Positions 1 to 12,470 are shown, numbered from the stretch's first letter. The stretch: 64,000 nucleotides of DNA from Uranotaenia lowii (GCF_029784155.1 NC_073691.1:19682006-19746005), one strand, 5' to 3'. Made by a program: numbers and translations. The notes: generated by a model not told the origin, from the sequence alone.

Positions 1-2731
1 TAAAATGAATAATCCAAACTGCGATTATCGTTTAATTTTATGGGGTTTGACACAAAAAAACTAACAGTTACCTACCTACTTTGATTGATCTTAAGGCTAG
101 GACAGGAAAAAAAACCAAATAAAATATGGAAAACTAATTCGAACAAACGAAATCGCCTATGAGCCTTTTAATGAAATGTAACCCGCGCCTAATCTCGGGA
201 CCGAAATCTCGATACCGAAACGCATAGGGCTGTGTAGATCCACGGTTCGGTCATGAATAAATGGCAATCAATTTGCCTAAAAGCCTGCTCGACATGTAAA
301 CGGAAGCTAAAACAACAACGGTAAAAGTTCGGGGTAGAGAGAAAAAAAAATAAGTACACTCAAATGTAAAGAAATCCACCCCTTTTCCTGTTGGGTTCAC
401 TATCCAAATCTCACTCTACAACCAAAAAGAAGAAAAAGTGAGAAAATCTACAGTTCTGGTCATGCTAATTGTTTCTTGGTTTTTCACTGACTCTAAGCAC
501 AGGGCCACGATTTTTTCGGCTAAAATGTTGATTTTCTTTTCCGTTAGTCCTTTTTGTGTTCATTTAGAAACGTTGTAGGGGTGTTTTTTTTTCGAGCGAG
601 CAAGGGTGGAAAAAGGGACGCACACAAAAACAACAACCAACGAAGGAAAATTGAGTGGGTGGTTTTGGGAACATAAGTTGACTAATTTTACAGGATAATT
701 TAACATGAAGTGGTACAACTGACTGGCTGTACGTGCCCCCTGATAGTGGAATCTTGCTTGATTATTTTTATTTTCTTTTAATTGACTGGCTTTTCGACGT
801 GGTTTTTCTAGGGCTGAGCCAAGGGGGGTATATAGTAGGTGTACTGATCAACCAAACATTCGAATCAGCCATGTTGATTTCTCAAATTGGCTACCATGGA
901 CACGTTGCGTTTGTTTACCAACAAAGCACTCGAAGACGAAGACATCCCCAAAATAATCAGCCTGACGGAAAGATTTTATTAAAAGGGCTAAGGATACCTG
1001 TCCGGAGGATACCAGACGAACATTTTTTTCTGCGGCGATTTCAAAAGTATTCCAGAAAGTGACTTGAACCGACAGATGAAGTAACGTTGTTCGGAGTTAC
1101 TTAAGTGAACGATATGTGAACATTCCATTGCCTGTCAAGGAGGAAGTGAAGCTCTCCGACACACACGTCACTTAGGCAAACTTCCTTTAATTCAGTGCAC
1201 CAATAGCTCATCAGCGTCGTCAAATGAATTCAGAAATTTATAGCAGAGTACAACTGCTGGTTAAAGACTTTATCAGCAGATTTCTTCGGCAGTTTAACGA
1301 CAATAAACGTTTAACACACACAAACTGGTCTTTTTGTGAAAATAATGACGGTCATCATTTTATTAGGTTCTCACATTTAATTGAACCTAACTTTCGGGAT
1401 CAGTTAGGAACATAGATGTACGTATATTTTTCTTATTTCGTTCCGATACAAAGGAAAACAGATAGGGAACACTTCTAGAACAACCGGAATGGTAGACAGC
1501 TCAACTCGATTGGTTCCCATGGTCAGTTTTGCGTTCTTCCACCTGAATATCCTCACCGACCCTGCTGTTGCTTCCAGAAACAATACTGGCTTGTGCGCTC
1601 GTCGAGAATAAGCTCGGGTTGAACAATCCTGCGGATGATCGGTTTTCTGATGATTGCCGGTGTCAACGATGGGTTCTGGTATTCACGGGTTTGATTTCAT
1701 GGCTGGTTGAGCGCGGGAAGAAAAAACTTTTTTATGCTGGCTCGTATGGAAAACACCGGCTCTAGAGAAATCAGCTGGTTTATAATGTCCGGTTGATTCG
1801 TTTCGAACAACGGTCGGTGGCAGATGGAATCTGGCCTGGGGACACTAAAAATGAAATCTGATGAAATTGAATCATCTTGCCTCACCAAACAACTTTTTTC
1901 GTATGTTTGTAAACAAAGATAACCAGCACCACCAATATCCCGCGCTCTCCTCGCCTACTTACTGCAAAAGTCGGATAACCTAGTATTTAAAAGACCTTGG
2001 GGCTGAGCATGCTTGAGCTAGGGATGGAAATTAGGAATTCGGTTGATAGTGGAAAGTGAAATTTTCCAACAAGAAATAGCTGTGAGATATTTCCATGTAA
2101 ATGAAATATAAACTTGAATTTAATGAAAAATTTTGTTTTGGCGTCTCCAAATTGTGTGTTGCAACTTTTTTTGTGTGCTCTAACGTAAGTTTAGAATTGT
2201 TAAAAAATTCTCTGACTGCGTTTCTGCTTCAGTTTGGTGTTCAGAATTTCACGGTAAAGTAAATCTGTACGGCTCAACTTATACTGCAAGATTGTTTTCC
2301 GATGTTCCGGTGAGATAATCTAGAATTTTTGCCTGTACGAAATCAATTTGTTGCGTTGTTTTCCGGTTGACACCATTTTTTGTTCTAACTTCCAACAAAC
2401 TTACAGCGAAAAAGACCTCAGTGTATTTTTTTTTGCATTTTTTTAGACATCCTGCACAGTAACCAGGAAATTATGAGTTCGTTAAATTATTTAACCAAAC
2501 CAGTTCTGTAATTCGGATAAAATCGATCATTCGTGATTTTACTCCTTTTTAGTACTCAACTTCGTTAACGGGTACTTTTTTTAATTTTTTTTTAAGGAAC
2601 GCAAACCCAGGATCTCAATGAAACTTCCCAAGCAACCAAAAGTCCCATATCTACTTAAACGCGTGCCTCCAAATTTCGCTGAACAAAGGTTCCAAAGGGA
2701 ATGAGTACCGAATTCTCTCGATTGCGAGCAT
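1..2731. other. No gene recognised, AT-rich non-coding
   Basis: I see only short open frames (at most about 110 codons), none with a recognisable domain, and several overlapping on opposite strands. A 28-bp block at 1946-1973 recurs in inverted orientation at 14480-14507, which suggests remnants of a dispersed short element. Nothing else could be assigned. Confidence 0.6.
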
Positions 2732-2986
2732 GAAAGTTACAAAATGTTCCTCAAATAGCCCTTCTGTGACACGTGAATCGCATAACTCAATATTAAAATT
2801 ACAAATAGGGCCTCAAATATCCTGCTATGGACTTGAAGTTCCAAAAAAATCCTAAAATAGCCTTTTTATGACATGTCAATCGCATGCATTCAGTGTAAAA
2901 GTTACAAATTGGGTCTCACTCAAATAGCCTTCTATGGACTTGAAGTTCCAAAAAGTTCTTCAAATAGCCTTTTTTGAGACATGAAA
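2732..2986. repeat. Degenerate tandem repeat, period about 105 bp
   Basis: Blocks built on AGTTCCAAAAAGTTC followed by CTCAAATAGCC recur at about 2732, 2837 and 2942. A half-unit containing GCTATGGACTTGA recurs at about 2798 and 2898. The unit is therefore a dimer of two related half-units with an overall period of about 105 bp and roughly 2.4 copies. No reading frame is preserved. Confidence 0.6.
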
Positions 2987-3761
2987 ATGAAATGTTAACG
3001 AACATCACGAAAAGGCATATATTCAATAAATCATTTTTTGTAGCTTGGTAATTGTTGCAATGTACAATTTATATTGAAATTTCAACTCAGAACAACTCAA
3101 AGCTAACTCGCAAAGAATTGTTTTTGAAAAGAGTAATTTTTTTTTCACTATAAAAAATTTTGGCCAACTGTATTTACTTACCACGAATTTATCACACATT
3201 GAAAGTCAGTTCAAGCAATTCATAAAATTAAATATCAAGATAAACTCAAGAAATTGTATAATTTTATGCTTAAAGGAAACATGGAATTTTAATTTTTTTA
3301 AAACCGATATTACTTTGACGGATGTTTGATTTATATGCCGTTTCATAATGTTTCTGATTAATAATTAACATGCGTCTTCGCTGCTGACCGCTGGCTGTCC
3401 TTGCAGGTAACCTTGCAGCTTATAACCACTTCGAATTTTATCATCTTGAAAGATCGCGGTTCAAATCTGGTATCAGGACTAATTTTTTTTCATTAGTTTG
3501 TTTGATTGATTGAGTAAGCAAATAAAACAAATGTGTAGCAAAAGTGGCGTTCGTGCAGGCGTGTATCGAACAAAATCACGAGGTTCCGCACGAGTTTTAT
3601 TTTAAACGATTACAACTCTTTTCCAAAAGTTTTTAGTTTTTGTCGAAAAGAAAAAAAATGCTGGAAAAATGCTGCAGCGAATCTCAATTCTCCACACTTA
3701 ATTTTTTTTTCCTCTTGGGGAGAGAGTCTACTGCGACCATTTAGTTGATACCCCGCGTTAC
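2987..3761. other. Unassigned AT-rich interval
   Basis: No open frame of note. Around 3395-3480 there is a B-box-like GGTTCAAATC, as in tRNA-derived repeats, but I could not fold a tRNA or find a convincing A box, so no RNA gene is called. Confidence 0.5.
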
Positions 3762-3779
3762 TACCCAAGTAACCATAAA

Positions 3780-4089
3780 TGTGATTTAAATCATCGACGT
3801 TTTTTGGCGGATTTTAGAATCAAAAACGTAATTTAACGTACAAATGTAAACGAAAATCAAAACAAAATGTCCCGAATCATACTAGTATAGACGAAGGCCA
3901 GTAGTTTGTAAGATTTTAAATATTGTAAATTTAGATAAAAATTCATTGTTTAAAATATAATTTTAGTATCCACTGAAGAGGAGCGAAACCCATAGTAGTT
4001 AGAATCGTCTGGACAACTGGTAACAACGTTTTTGATTATAAAATCCGCCGAAAAAACGTCGATGATTTAAATCACATTAAAACAAAATT
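3780..4089. mobile_element. Nested 310-bp MITE with about 50-bp inverted repeats
   Basis: GTGATTTAAATCATCGACG and the following 30 bp at 3781-3829 are repeated in inverted form at 4028-4076, with about one mismatch and one indel. The segment is bracketed by the 15-bp direct repeat CCAAGTAACCATAAA (3765-3779 and 4090-4104), which also is the terminal sequence of the surrounding element. That 15-bp repeat could be a target duplication or a duplication of the host element's end. Confidence 0.55.
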
Positions 4090-4716
4090 CCAAGTAACCA
4101 TAAAGAACTGAAGCTTTGTATTTTTATAGCTTGATACCAGCATTCAAGTGCTAAATCACATTATACCAGCACATCAAGTGCAAATTTGCATTATAACAGC
4201 CCCCATTTTAACATAGTATGCTGCATCATATTAGAACTATACCACTCTTTTAAAATGCAACTAGCATTTTATCAGCTTTGCACAATGCTTTTGAAATGCA
4301 ACATAGCTCTAAATCAGAGTATCAAATGCTATAGTTTCCAAGCATCAAATTGGCATCACACAAGCTTGCTTTAATGCTTTTTAGCGCTATGTAAGCACTA
4401 CAGTGGCATTAGGCCAAAGCACATTGGCTTTGATTAAGCTGAATTAATTCAAATTTAAGTCACCGGTTTCCAGAAATTTGATTCAAAGGGGGCTTTTTTT
4501 CAAAGCTGATAGGACCTGATAGGTCCACAAGCAGAGCTACTGAAAAAAGTCCGGACCTAGATGTCATGAGTTAGATTCCAGATCATCTTCAGCCGAAAAA
4601 AAAATCATGTCGAAAATTCAACCCGAGAGAACCTTCTAAATATACATAAGCGAATATCAACATAAGCAAAATTAAGTATCATGGCAGAAAAAATAAAGCC
4701 CAACGAAATTAGATTT

Positions 4717-5396
4717 TCACCCCCCTATGAAAATTACGTAACGCTAATAACTACCCCCCCCCATTATTTTTAAATACTGATTTTCGATGGTAAAAAAAAA
4801 TTTAAAATAATATTTTTAACGTTCTTCATAACGAAATCAATATTTATCCATATCGCTTCTTAGTACTCATTGATGATAATTCTCTGATAAAATAAATTGA
4901 ATGTCTTATTACGATTTGCTCTGTGCTTGTTAACTGATGATCTATCTTGTTTACTTTATTTTGTTCAAGGAGCAAAACTTGTAACGCAACCAAAATTGCA
5001 TTTTTTTATCAATTGAGAGAAAAAATAGTATAATTTCCATATAAAGGTTGAATTGAGTTCATGGGGAAAAGTGTACCTAATATTCGATTTTCCAACAGTT
5101 ATTTCACGGATATTCAATACACTTTTTAAGGAATCTATATCAGAATCTTAAAAGAGAAAAGGTTCCAATCCAGTTTCAATCATGTTGAAGCTCACAATTT
5201 ATAAGCTGATTTTGGTTTGCTTATCATTCTGCTAAAATTGCATGACATCAAAATAGCTGCGATGAAACTGAAATTTGTAAGAAAAAATCGTTACGTAACG
5301 ATGAGCATACCTCCCCCCTCCCCTATGTCACAATTCGTAACGCTCGAGCTTACTCCCTCCCCCCCTAGGAGCGTTACGTAATTTATGGATGCCCCC
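4717..5396 (-). mobile_element. Harbinger-like MITE, copy 1 (one end truncated)
   Basis: This segment matches, in reverse orientation, the element at 23382-25984 once its own internal insertion is removed. The right end is GGATGCCCCC followed by TTA, which is TAA in element orientation. It has the same inverted GTTACGTAA motifs and C-runs. The outermost ~115 bp present at the far end of copy 2 are missing here. No coding capacity is visible. Confidence 0.65.
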
Positions 5397-5639
5397 TTAT
5401 AGGGTTATACCAGTTTCTGTACTGAAGCAGCAGCTAATTTCGTCAAACCTGGCTCATAGAGCTGATATGATACCCATAATCAAGCTATATAGCTGACGTT
5501 AGAGCAGAATTGGTGCTAGTTTTTAGTGCTTATGGTTATTTGGGTATTTTTACTTTGCTATGCTATTTGACACCCCTGCACTATTGGTTGAAGTTGCAGT
5601 TGTTTACCGGAAGCACTACGAGCACACACATATCTAGGT

Positions 5640-5875
5640 AGGATCTACAAGTTCAATCTAAGTTCCCTTGAAAAGATCCATGTATGTGCTGCATCATTGA
5701 GGCGTACAATTCCAAAGTATACCCGGCAAGCATTTCACTAATGCTAAAAGCGCCAACCTTCATCATACTTTGTGTGCCAGGTTATTTCACGAACGGGATT
5801 CGATCTCATGACCGTTGGCCTAGAAGACAAATATGCTATCCTCTAGGCCACGATCTGCTGGCCACACACACTTAG
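5640..5875 (-). repeat. tRNA-derived SINE-like sequence
   Basis: On the minus strand, starting near 5870, there is an A-box-like TGGCCTAGAGGATAGC followed about 45 bp later by a B-box-like GATCGAATCCC. The spacing and surrounding arms resemble a decayed tRNA head as found in insect tRNA-related SINEs. The sequence after the head shows no internal poly(A), and the element end was placed loosely. It does not fold as a functional tRNA. Confidence 0.45.
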
Positions 5876-5899
5876 GTGTAGGAATGTATGTAAACAAAA

Positions 5900-6681
5900 A
5901 GGATTGTCATCAATTTTCGGTAAAAACCGTTGAGCAAAATTGCTTAACAATCCTGCCTGTTATTTCGGGTATTTCGGAATATAAAGCACAAACAACTAAT
6001 CGCCTTTAATCGCCTCACACTCGGAACATTTTCACTTCTATATTTGTGGTAATTGTATAAATGTATGTCAAATTGTTTTTAATGACTGTATGGGTGATCG
6101 GAAAGAGACACTGCCGTCGAGTGTCGTTTCGAAATAAACCAAACGTCAAACCCGTCTGTCATTTCGGGTGGATAGACGAAATCCTGAATTAACAAAATAA
6201 AAAACGAAAATTTCGCACGACGTTCGACCACACGAGTAGAAACCACATTTGGACACGAGTAGAAAATGTCGTTCCCGAAGCCTTTCAGGCAAAAAACACT
6301 GATTTGACTGCGCTTCAAATGTCCTTCTGGAGGCTCATCAGAAAAGAAATAAACGATAAAAAATCGGTAAATATCACCGGTAATTTGATAATAATAAAAG
6401 GTATTTCGGTAATACATAAGGAATTTCGGTAAACATTACTACTGGTTGTTCGGTAATACAAAAAGCTGTCACGAGAAGAACTGTAAATATTAAAATTTGA
6501 AAACTGCCGCGTTTCGATATTTATTTACCAAAAAAAGATCCGTAATACTGACAGCTCTCAGGCCAAGACAGGCCAAGAAAAAAAATTACGAACGGATTTA
6601 CAAGCTCCACATGTTGGAAATTCGGTAAAAATCATTGCCGAGTTCGGTGTTTCTCGTTTAAGGTGTATACAGATAAACATC
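5900..6681. repeat. Interval with recurring TTTCGGTAA words
   Basis: The word TTCGGTAA recurs near 5918, 6407, 6424, 6448 and 6620, with related CGGTAAT and CCGGTAAT nearby. It has the look of a degenerate subterminal-repeat region of one or more short DNA elements. The 112-codon frame on the minus strand at 6079-6417 shows no recognisable domain and is not called. Confidence 0.35.
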
Positions 6682-6763
6682 CACGGAAAATAAAAAAAAG
6701 GTAAAATTTACCAATACTGATATTATGAAATTGCTTGGTACATATTTGTATCTGAAAATAATC

Positions 6764-7055
6764 ACATTTTCGTAGGTGATGGAAAGAATTAGAGAAACAT
6801 AAGCTATCAAAGAACGAAAGAACATAAGCCGTGAATATCATGAATTTTTCGAAAAAGATACAACGGCTCACCGGCAGGACTTGAACCTGCAATCTCAGCT
6901 TGCCTGCAACCTGCAATCTCCGGAGATTCCAGGTTCAAGTCCTGCAGGTGAGCCGTTGTATCTTTTTCGAAAAATTCATGATATTTACGGCGTATGTTCT
7001 TTCGTTCTTTGATAGCTTATGTTTCTCTAATTCTTTCCATCACCTACGAAAATGT
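6764..7055. repeat. Long hairpin with tRNA 3'-half-like sequence
   Basis: Arms of about 132 bp (6764-6896 and 6922-7055) pair almost perfectly around a 25-bp centre. Each arm carries GCAGGTTCAAGTCCTGC (one mismatch in the right arm), which has the shape of a tRNA T-arm: 5-bp stem and TTCAAGT loop, followed by a GGTGAGC strand like a 3' acceptor strand. No matching 5' half is present, so this is a tRNA-derived fragment in an inverted duplication. Confidence 0.6.
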
Positions 7056-7518
7056 AAAATTTACCTTTTTGCGAGGTGATTTTTTTCCACCCAGCTTTCT
7101 CGGTAAATTTTACCTTTTTTCATTCACCTAGCAAAAAGGTGAATTTTACCTTTTTTGCATTTACCTAGCAAAATAGTAAATAATACCGTTACCCCACCCT
7201 CTGATTTAAAAGGTAAATTTTAACTGGGTTTGGTTGGTTTCTTCAATAAAAATAAAACAAAATTCGTTCAAGAATTGGTATTTATTTAAGATAATAGGAA
7301 CTTTTACCTTTATAATTAATGTTGGAATGCAGAAAATTATTGTTGCTTCCTCACGGTCACCTTCTTCGAGTTCTTCCGAGGAACCTTGGCCGCTTTATCC
7401 TCTTGCAATCCTTCACATTCATATCTTTCTCCTTCGATTGATCCGGTTAGGTCCCGTTTTTCCGGAATGATCTGTAGGATGTTCCGGAATGTCAGCCAAT
7501 CTGTAACAAAAGCAAAGT

Positions 7519-7524
<6 letters not shown>

Positions 7525-7550
<26 letters not shown>

Positions 7551-7911
7551 TTACAAATCAACGGAACACATATTGGTCCAAATGATGACTTAAAATTAAT
7601 ATAAAAGGAGTAGTAAGTCTAATTACAGGGTTCTCAATACACTTAAAACTTTACTACGGAAAACATCTCTCGAAACGTCGAAGTCGAAGTGCTCAGAAAA
7701 ACGGTTGAATGTTTTCATTACACCGATGATAGCGCTATTAGCTCCATAATTGTTCAAACGAATGGGAATATACAATCGCAGATCTTGGTTTCTAAGTCCA
7801 CGGGGTCGCACACTTAGAGGAATGGCTTCTAGGAGCATGGGGCAGTCAATTCGCGATGTCAAGAGATCGGCGACGAAGGAAGCTCGTGTTGCGTTTCTGC
7901 GGACTTGAAGA
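7525..7911 (-). pseudogene. LINE reverse-transcriptase C-terminal fragment with (ATTT)n tail
   Basis: On the minus strand, about 95 residues with AxFVADLLTSRIDCPMLL, NYGANSAI and FNRFSEHFDFDVSRDVFR resemble the extreme C-terminus of insect non-LTR reverse transcriptases of the CR1/Jockey type. The frame runs into a stop at 7623 and is followed by about 75 bp of 3' UTR and a run of (AAAT)n at 7525-7552, as expected of a LINE 3' tail. The 5' part is missing. The CR1 versus Jockey assignment is uncertain. Confidence 0.6.
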
Positions 7912-8333
7912 CCTTCTTCGAGTTCTTCCGAGGAACCTTGAACCAGCACTATTAAAGAAATCTAAAAAAACATTTACTGTTCTGTTGCGATTTTCACATA
8001 TTGGGCACAAAGCAAAACTTGCTCCTGAATGACAAAACAGCTTAACCTCAATAAACGGGTTCGGCAAATTGTTACCTTTTTTTCAAAGATGAAATGTACC
8101 GTTTTGTTTAGCTTAATCCAGGTCAACTTCACCTCGCTACGAGGTAAGTTTTACCTTTTTTGATTCACCTTTTTTTCCAGGTGGATTGTACCTTTTTATT
8201 CAGCTCAATTCAGGTAAACTTTACCTCGCTGTGAGGTGAGTTTCACCTCGAAAAGTTAGAAGTTACCTTTTTGACTTTCACGAGCATTCACCTTTTTATC
8301 TCGGTAAATTTTACCTTTTTATTATTTTCCGTG

Positions 8334-11300
8334 TCAGTATTAACACCATTTTAAAATCATCTTCCCATAATTTCTCCATCAAATCATACTCACAGTATGA
8401 AATCAGCTGCTCAATCAAAATCTGATTACTATATTCATGAAGCTTTCATCGTTATATGGGCTTTCGTAAAATTACTGCGTTTTCCCACTCCTTTCGCAAA
8501 AGAGTTCTTAACAAGATCTTCCGATTTGGAGGAGGAAGCAAAAAACAAACACAAACTAAGTGCGCGAACCCAACCGACGATGGTGATTTGTACGATGGAA
8601 CCAAATCTGAAAACCATTTCGTCTAAGCCGATTAGCCGAAAGTTGATAAATTTCTTTTCACACCAACGACCAACTTGGTCGGCTTGGTCGACCAAAAGCT
8701 TGAGGGTTTTTTTTCTTATATTCTCTTTTTTTTTTGGTACTCTTTCTAGATCGGTCCAGGAATCATGGGGTTGACAATCCTACCTATCCCATATCGATGG
8801 ACGACGGCGAAGGTGCCCTGCTCGGGAAGTGGTCGGATGATTTATTATTTGCATATTCAGATTTCCATCACTTTTTTCTCCCTTTGTCCTTCCACCACCA
8901 CCTCTGGTGCTGAGCTGATGGATTCGACTGGAAAACTCGGACGGCATTTTTTCGTGGTGGGAAAGCCTATTCAAGGGAATCAAATAGTCACAACCATCCC
9001 AGTAGGCGATGCAGCGGCAACAACAAAAAACAACAACAAACGGTAGGCTTGGATTGGATCACTTTTGTCAAATGTGGTTGTTTTTTAAGGGAAGGGGGAG
9101 GGCCATTCCGTCACAGAGCCTACTTATGTAGGCATTCAATCAATTTCGGGGACCTCGGGGAGGTTTCTCGGCGATATGGATGACACATTTTTGTACCGAC
9201 TGACGGCACTCATTTGAATAACCTCATAATACGTATCGTAAAACGAAATCATCGGCATCGTTCTTCTTTTTTTTTGTTTCGGGCCGCAGAGTGGTCCGTC
9301 ACCGTTCATTGATGACTATGAACGACGGTGACAGAAGCGACATTTTCCTGGATCGGGAGGAAATAACACCGGCCGAAGTGGAAAGTCGCGAAGAAATCCA
9401 TATATAAACTCGTATTAGTGAATATCCGAGAAAAAAAAAGATCCGAAATTCCGAAACCAATTGACCGAAGGCGATGAAAGAATTATAATATAAACATAAA
9501 AACGTACATAAATAAGCAGTAACAAACAAATTTATATTCAATTTCATTAAGAGCGAATGTCTTTATAGAAACCCGATTGGTGTGATGCGAGGAAGGAGAA
9601 GTTCCGTCAACAAACAGGCCGCCATCAAATTGATATCGATTTGATTTTGTCGCCGGTCGCATCGGAACGATCTTTTTATGGCTGCGGCTGCGGCTGTTAT
9701 CCATCCATCCGTCGTAGATCGGTTGTCGATCAGCAGGTATGTATGTATTCTATATGTTTGCCTGTAATTTCGTTCCGGAAACATAAACACTAAATATGAC
9801 CGGTAAAATTCATCATTTTCATGACATTCTTTTAGTAAGATTTTACACAAAAAATGATTTTTGATAGAAGTAGGCCTTGAAATTCTCTTTGAAGGGTTTT
9901 TTTTCTCGGATTAGAAGTTTGTGTGTGGTGATTACGGTGGTTGTCGAATCCCGGACGACGCATTTACAAGGCTCATCTCGAAATTAATGCTTATCTGACG
10001 TTATCGAGCTCTTGATACTTGACAGCTCAGTTATATTAGCGATTGCTATCGCTGCTTATACTTCGCCAGAAGCATATTTAGGATGCCACATTCTTCCCTT
10101 TTTCAATGTTACATTTTTTTATAATCTTTTTTTTTTGTTCAAAACAGTATTCAAATAATTCAAATGCATGAGGATGCAGCAGATCGGTACTTGTACATGA
10201 AAATGAACCACTCGCGAAAAATACAAAAAAAAAATAAATGAAAATCCCGGAAGGGCCCGTGGATAGAAATAATGTTTAGCTAGCTTAGGTTTTCAGTATG
10301 TCGTGTTAGTGAATTGTGACTATTGCTACAAAGTTTTGGGTTTTGCGTGTTCGTGTTTTGGGTACTAGTTAGCCGTGTAGCACACACTGAAAGTTAGTCG
10401 AGCTCAATTGTTTCAAAATATTATTGAATTTAATTTTATTATTTGTCAATCCATAAATTCATAAAACCTCCTTTCAAAAACCCACCTGAAACAGCTTTTT
10501 GGGTCGGATGAGTTCTATTCTATTGCAACGAAAGAGTTATTTTTGTTGTTTCAAAAATTCCTTTTATTATTTCATTAACTTGTCACGGTGTGTATTTTGA
10601 TACTACATGTTACATGATTCTTCAAGAGCAGCACTTGAAATGCATATTGAATTCGCATTTTAATTTTGGCATTTTTTGTGGCTTTCAATCATCAGTTGTA
10701 ACTCGTGTATCAAGCAATGCAAGATGTGTGCAGTCACCCCTTGCTACGCTATGCTATGCTATGAACTAAACAACCTTTAATCAAAAGAATCTTGAAAAGT
10801 CTCTAAGTCTTCTTTATCAAAAAAGTAAAAAAATATTTTAGAAACGAAGAAAAAAAAAATGATTTTATCCAGTATTGTTCTGATGGATCCACTATAAGAG
10901 AAGACAGATTTTTTCCATATTTTTTTCGTTTAGTTTTTTTACTTCCTCTTATGGTCTCCGAAATCTGATAACGCTAGGCTGTTTGTCGCTTCTATTTGGT
11001 AGGCAATAAAAATAAAACTAATTTAATTAATGAACCATCTCATCGACACCAGAAACGGGAACAGGCGGTATTTGGTTTTGGATGAACCAGTTTTTTTTCG
11101 GCTCGTTTGTTTCGAACAGACCGACCGATCGACCGTCGGCCGGCGTATATCTTTGTTGACTTTTATTTTTATTCGTTTGCCTCGATCTCCAGTGGGTGTG
11201 ATGTAGTCAATTGATTATAATATGTTTCACTAATTTACACCACAATCGATTCCCCACCGGTGATGTCGTCGGTGTGATCTCATGCTGCGACAATTCCGTT

Positions 11301-12446
11301 AAATAACGCTCACGCGATCGACCTGCTGGCTGTTGCTATCATCTTGGTTGTTGGTTTTGTTGTGGGGCGTGTTCGGGTCTTCCGGTTAATGGATTTGCTT
11401 TAGCCTAATGGATCAATCAGGTGGAGCTTTTTTTGGAGTGGTTCTTTACTATTTGAAAATGTTAAAAGATTCCGACGAAATGATGACATTTCTTCCATGC
11501 ACCGTTTTCTGGTGATTTGATCGTATTTCAGTGATCTTTTTTGCTTCATTTGTTTCAATATGACAAATTTTGATCATTCTTTTTTCTATTTGATCGTTCA
11601 GTTCTTATCACGACCGAAATCATTGACCGCCTGGATCGCGGTTTCGGTTGGTTGATCCTGGAGTCGATCCCGGGCCATTCATTCCTAGCTCGGCGTCGTC
11701 GTCTATCATCTAAGGGGCAGGTTCAGACATTCATTCATTGGTGGAAGCGCCAAACCAGTTATATCATAATGATCAGTTTCATTAATTTTCCCCTCCATCA
11801 TTATCATGGTTAGGCTGGCTTCCGCTCTTCTACGAAGCATTTACCACCAAACGATCTAGCCACTAAAATATCACTAGCACACAGACCATTAGGGCGCTCG
11901 AAAAACGGTCCACCGAACTTCTGATGTTCATGATTATGATGATGATGATCGGCAAATCGACCGCCAAAACCCGGAATGATATTTGTTTATTGTCGACGGA
12001 TTCTAATGACCAGTTACGCAAAGTTACCTGAACACCGAGGGGTAGGTAAATGGAAGCAATGCTGGGCTGCCACGGATTCTGCGATCCCAGACGCAGACAC
12101 ACAAAGTGTTCTTTAATTCGTTTCCGGTGTCTGGCACTCCCTAGGCTGAGGACTGACGTTTGGCTATCGAAGATTGTTATTTGCGATCTAGTTCAAAGAT
12201 TTTTGTTTTTGATTTACCAAAAAGAGGTGTATCGAAGGAACAGTAGAAGACATCAAATCGAGACTTCTGCTTGATTAGATTTGGTTAATGCAGTATGACT
12301 TTTCTTGATGTTAAAATGTTTTAAAACTTGTTCATTCATTCAGGCATGTAGATAAACATACTCAAAATCATTAACTCGATGTGTCCACTTTCATTCTCAA
12401 CTCCTCTCTCCAGAGTCCAGGCGATCGGAGGCCAAAGATCCTTTAG
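8334..12446. other. Long interval with no recognisable gene
   Basis: Several frames of 60-125 codons exist on both strands, often overlapping, but none carries a domain or motif I can name. Short low-complexity runs are present, for example GCTGCGGCTGCGGCTG near 9680 and (GAT)n near 11937-11950. The interval is moderately richer in G+C than the flanks in places (for example 8760-9000 and 11620-11760) and could hold introns or regulatory DNA of a host gene outside the window. Confidence 0.5.
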
Positions 12447-12470
12447 ACGAAACTTCGTATTCTCCTCCAG

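Larger units (their letters stand above)
3764..5544. mobile_element. TIR element CCCAAGTAACCATAA, TA-flanked, with nested insertions
   Basis: The left end CCCAAGTAACCATAA (3764) is matched in inverse orientation by TTATGGTTATTTGGG ending at 5544, and both ends are flanked by TA (3762-3763 and 5545-5546). A TA duplication and absence of coding sequence fit a non-autonomous Tc1/mariner-type element. The left end motif is repeated at 4090-4104, which can be read as the true left end being split by a 310-bp insertion. A second element (4717-5396) is also nested inside. The interior at 4100-4440 has many short inverted TGCTTT/AAAGCA words. Confidence 0.6.
6682..8333. mobile_element. TIR element with palindromic GGTAAATTTTACC subterminal repeats
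   Basis: The left end CACGGAAAAT plus an A-rich stretch and GGTAAAATTTACC is mirrored at the right end by GGTAAATTTTACC, a T-rich stretch and ATTTTCCGTG. About ten variants of GGTRAATTTYACC lie in two clusters, at 6698-7225 and 8140-8320, that is, near both ends. No target-site duplication could be identified. The centre holds a LINE fragment (7525-7911), a long hairpin (6764-7055) and a 30-bp direct repeat (7361-7390 and 7912-7941). Superfamily unknown. Confidence 0.5.

Noticed and set aside
3395..3480. Possible tRNA gene on the plus strand
   Set aside because: A B-box-like GGTTCAAATC is present, but no acceptor stem, D-arm or anticodon stem could be formed.
5790..5870. Functional tRNA on the minus strand
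   Set aside because: A- and B-box-like words are present but stems do not pair properly; treated as a SINE head.
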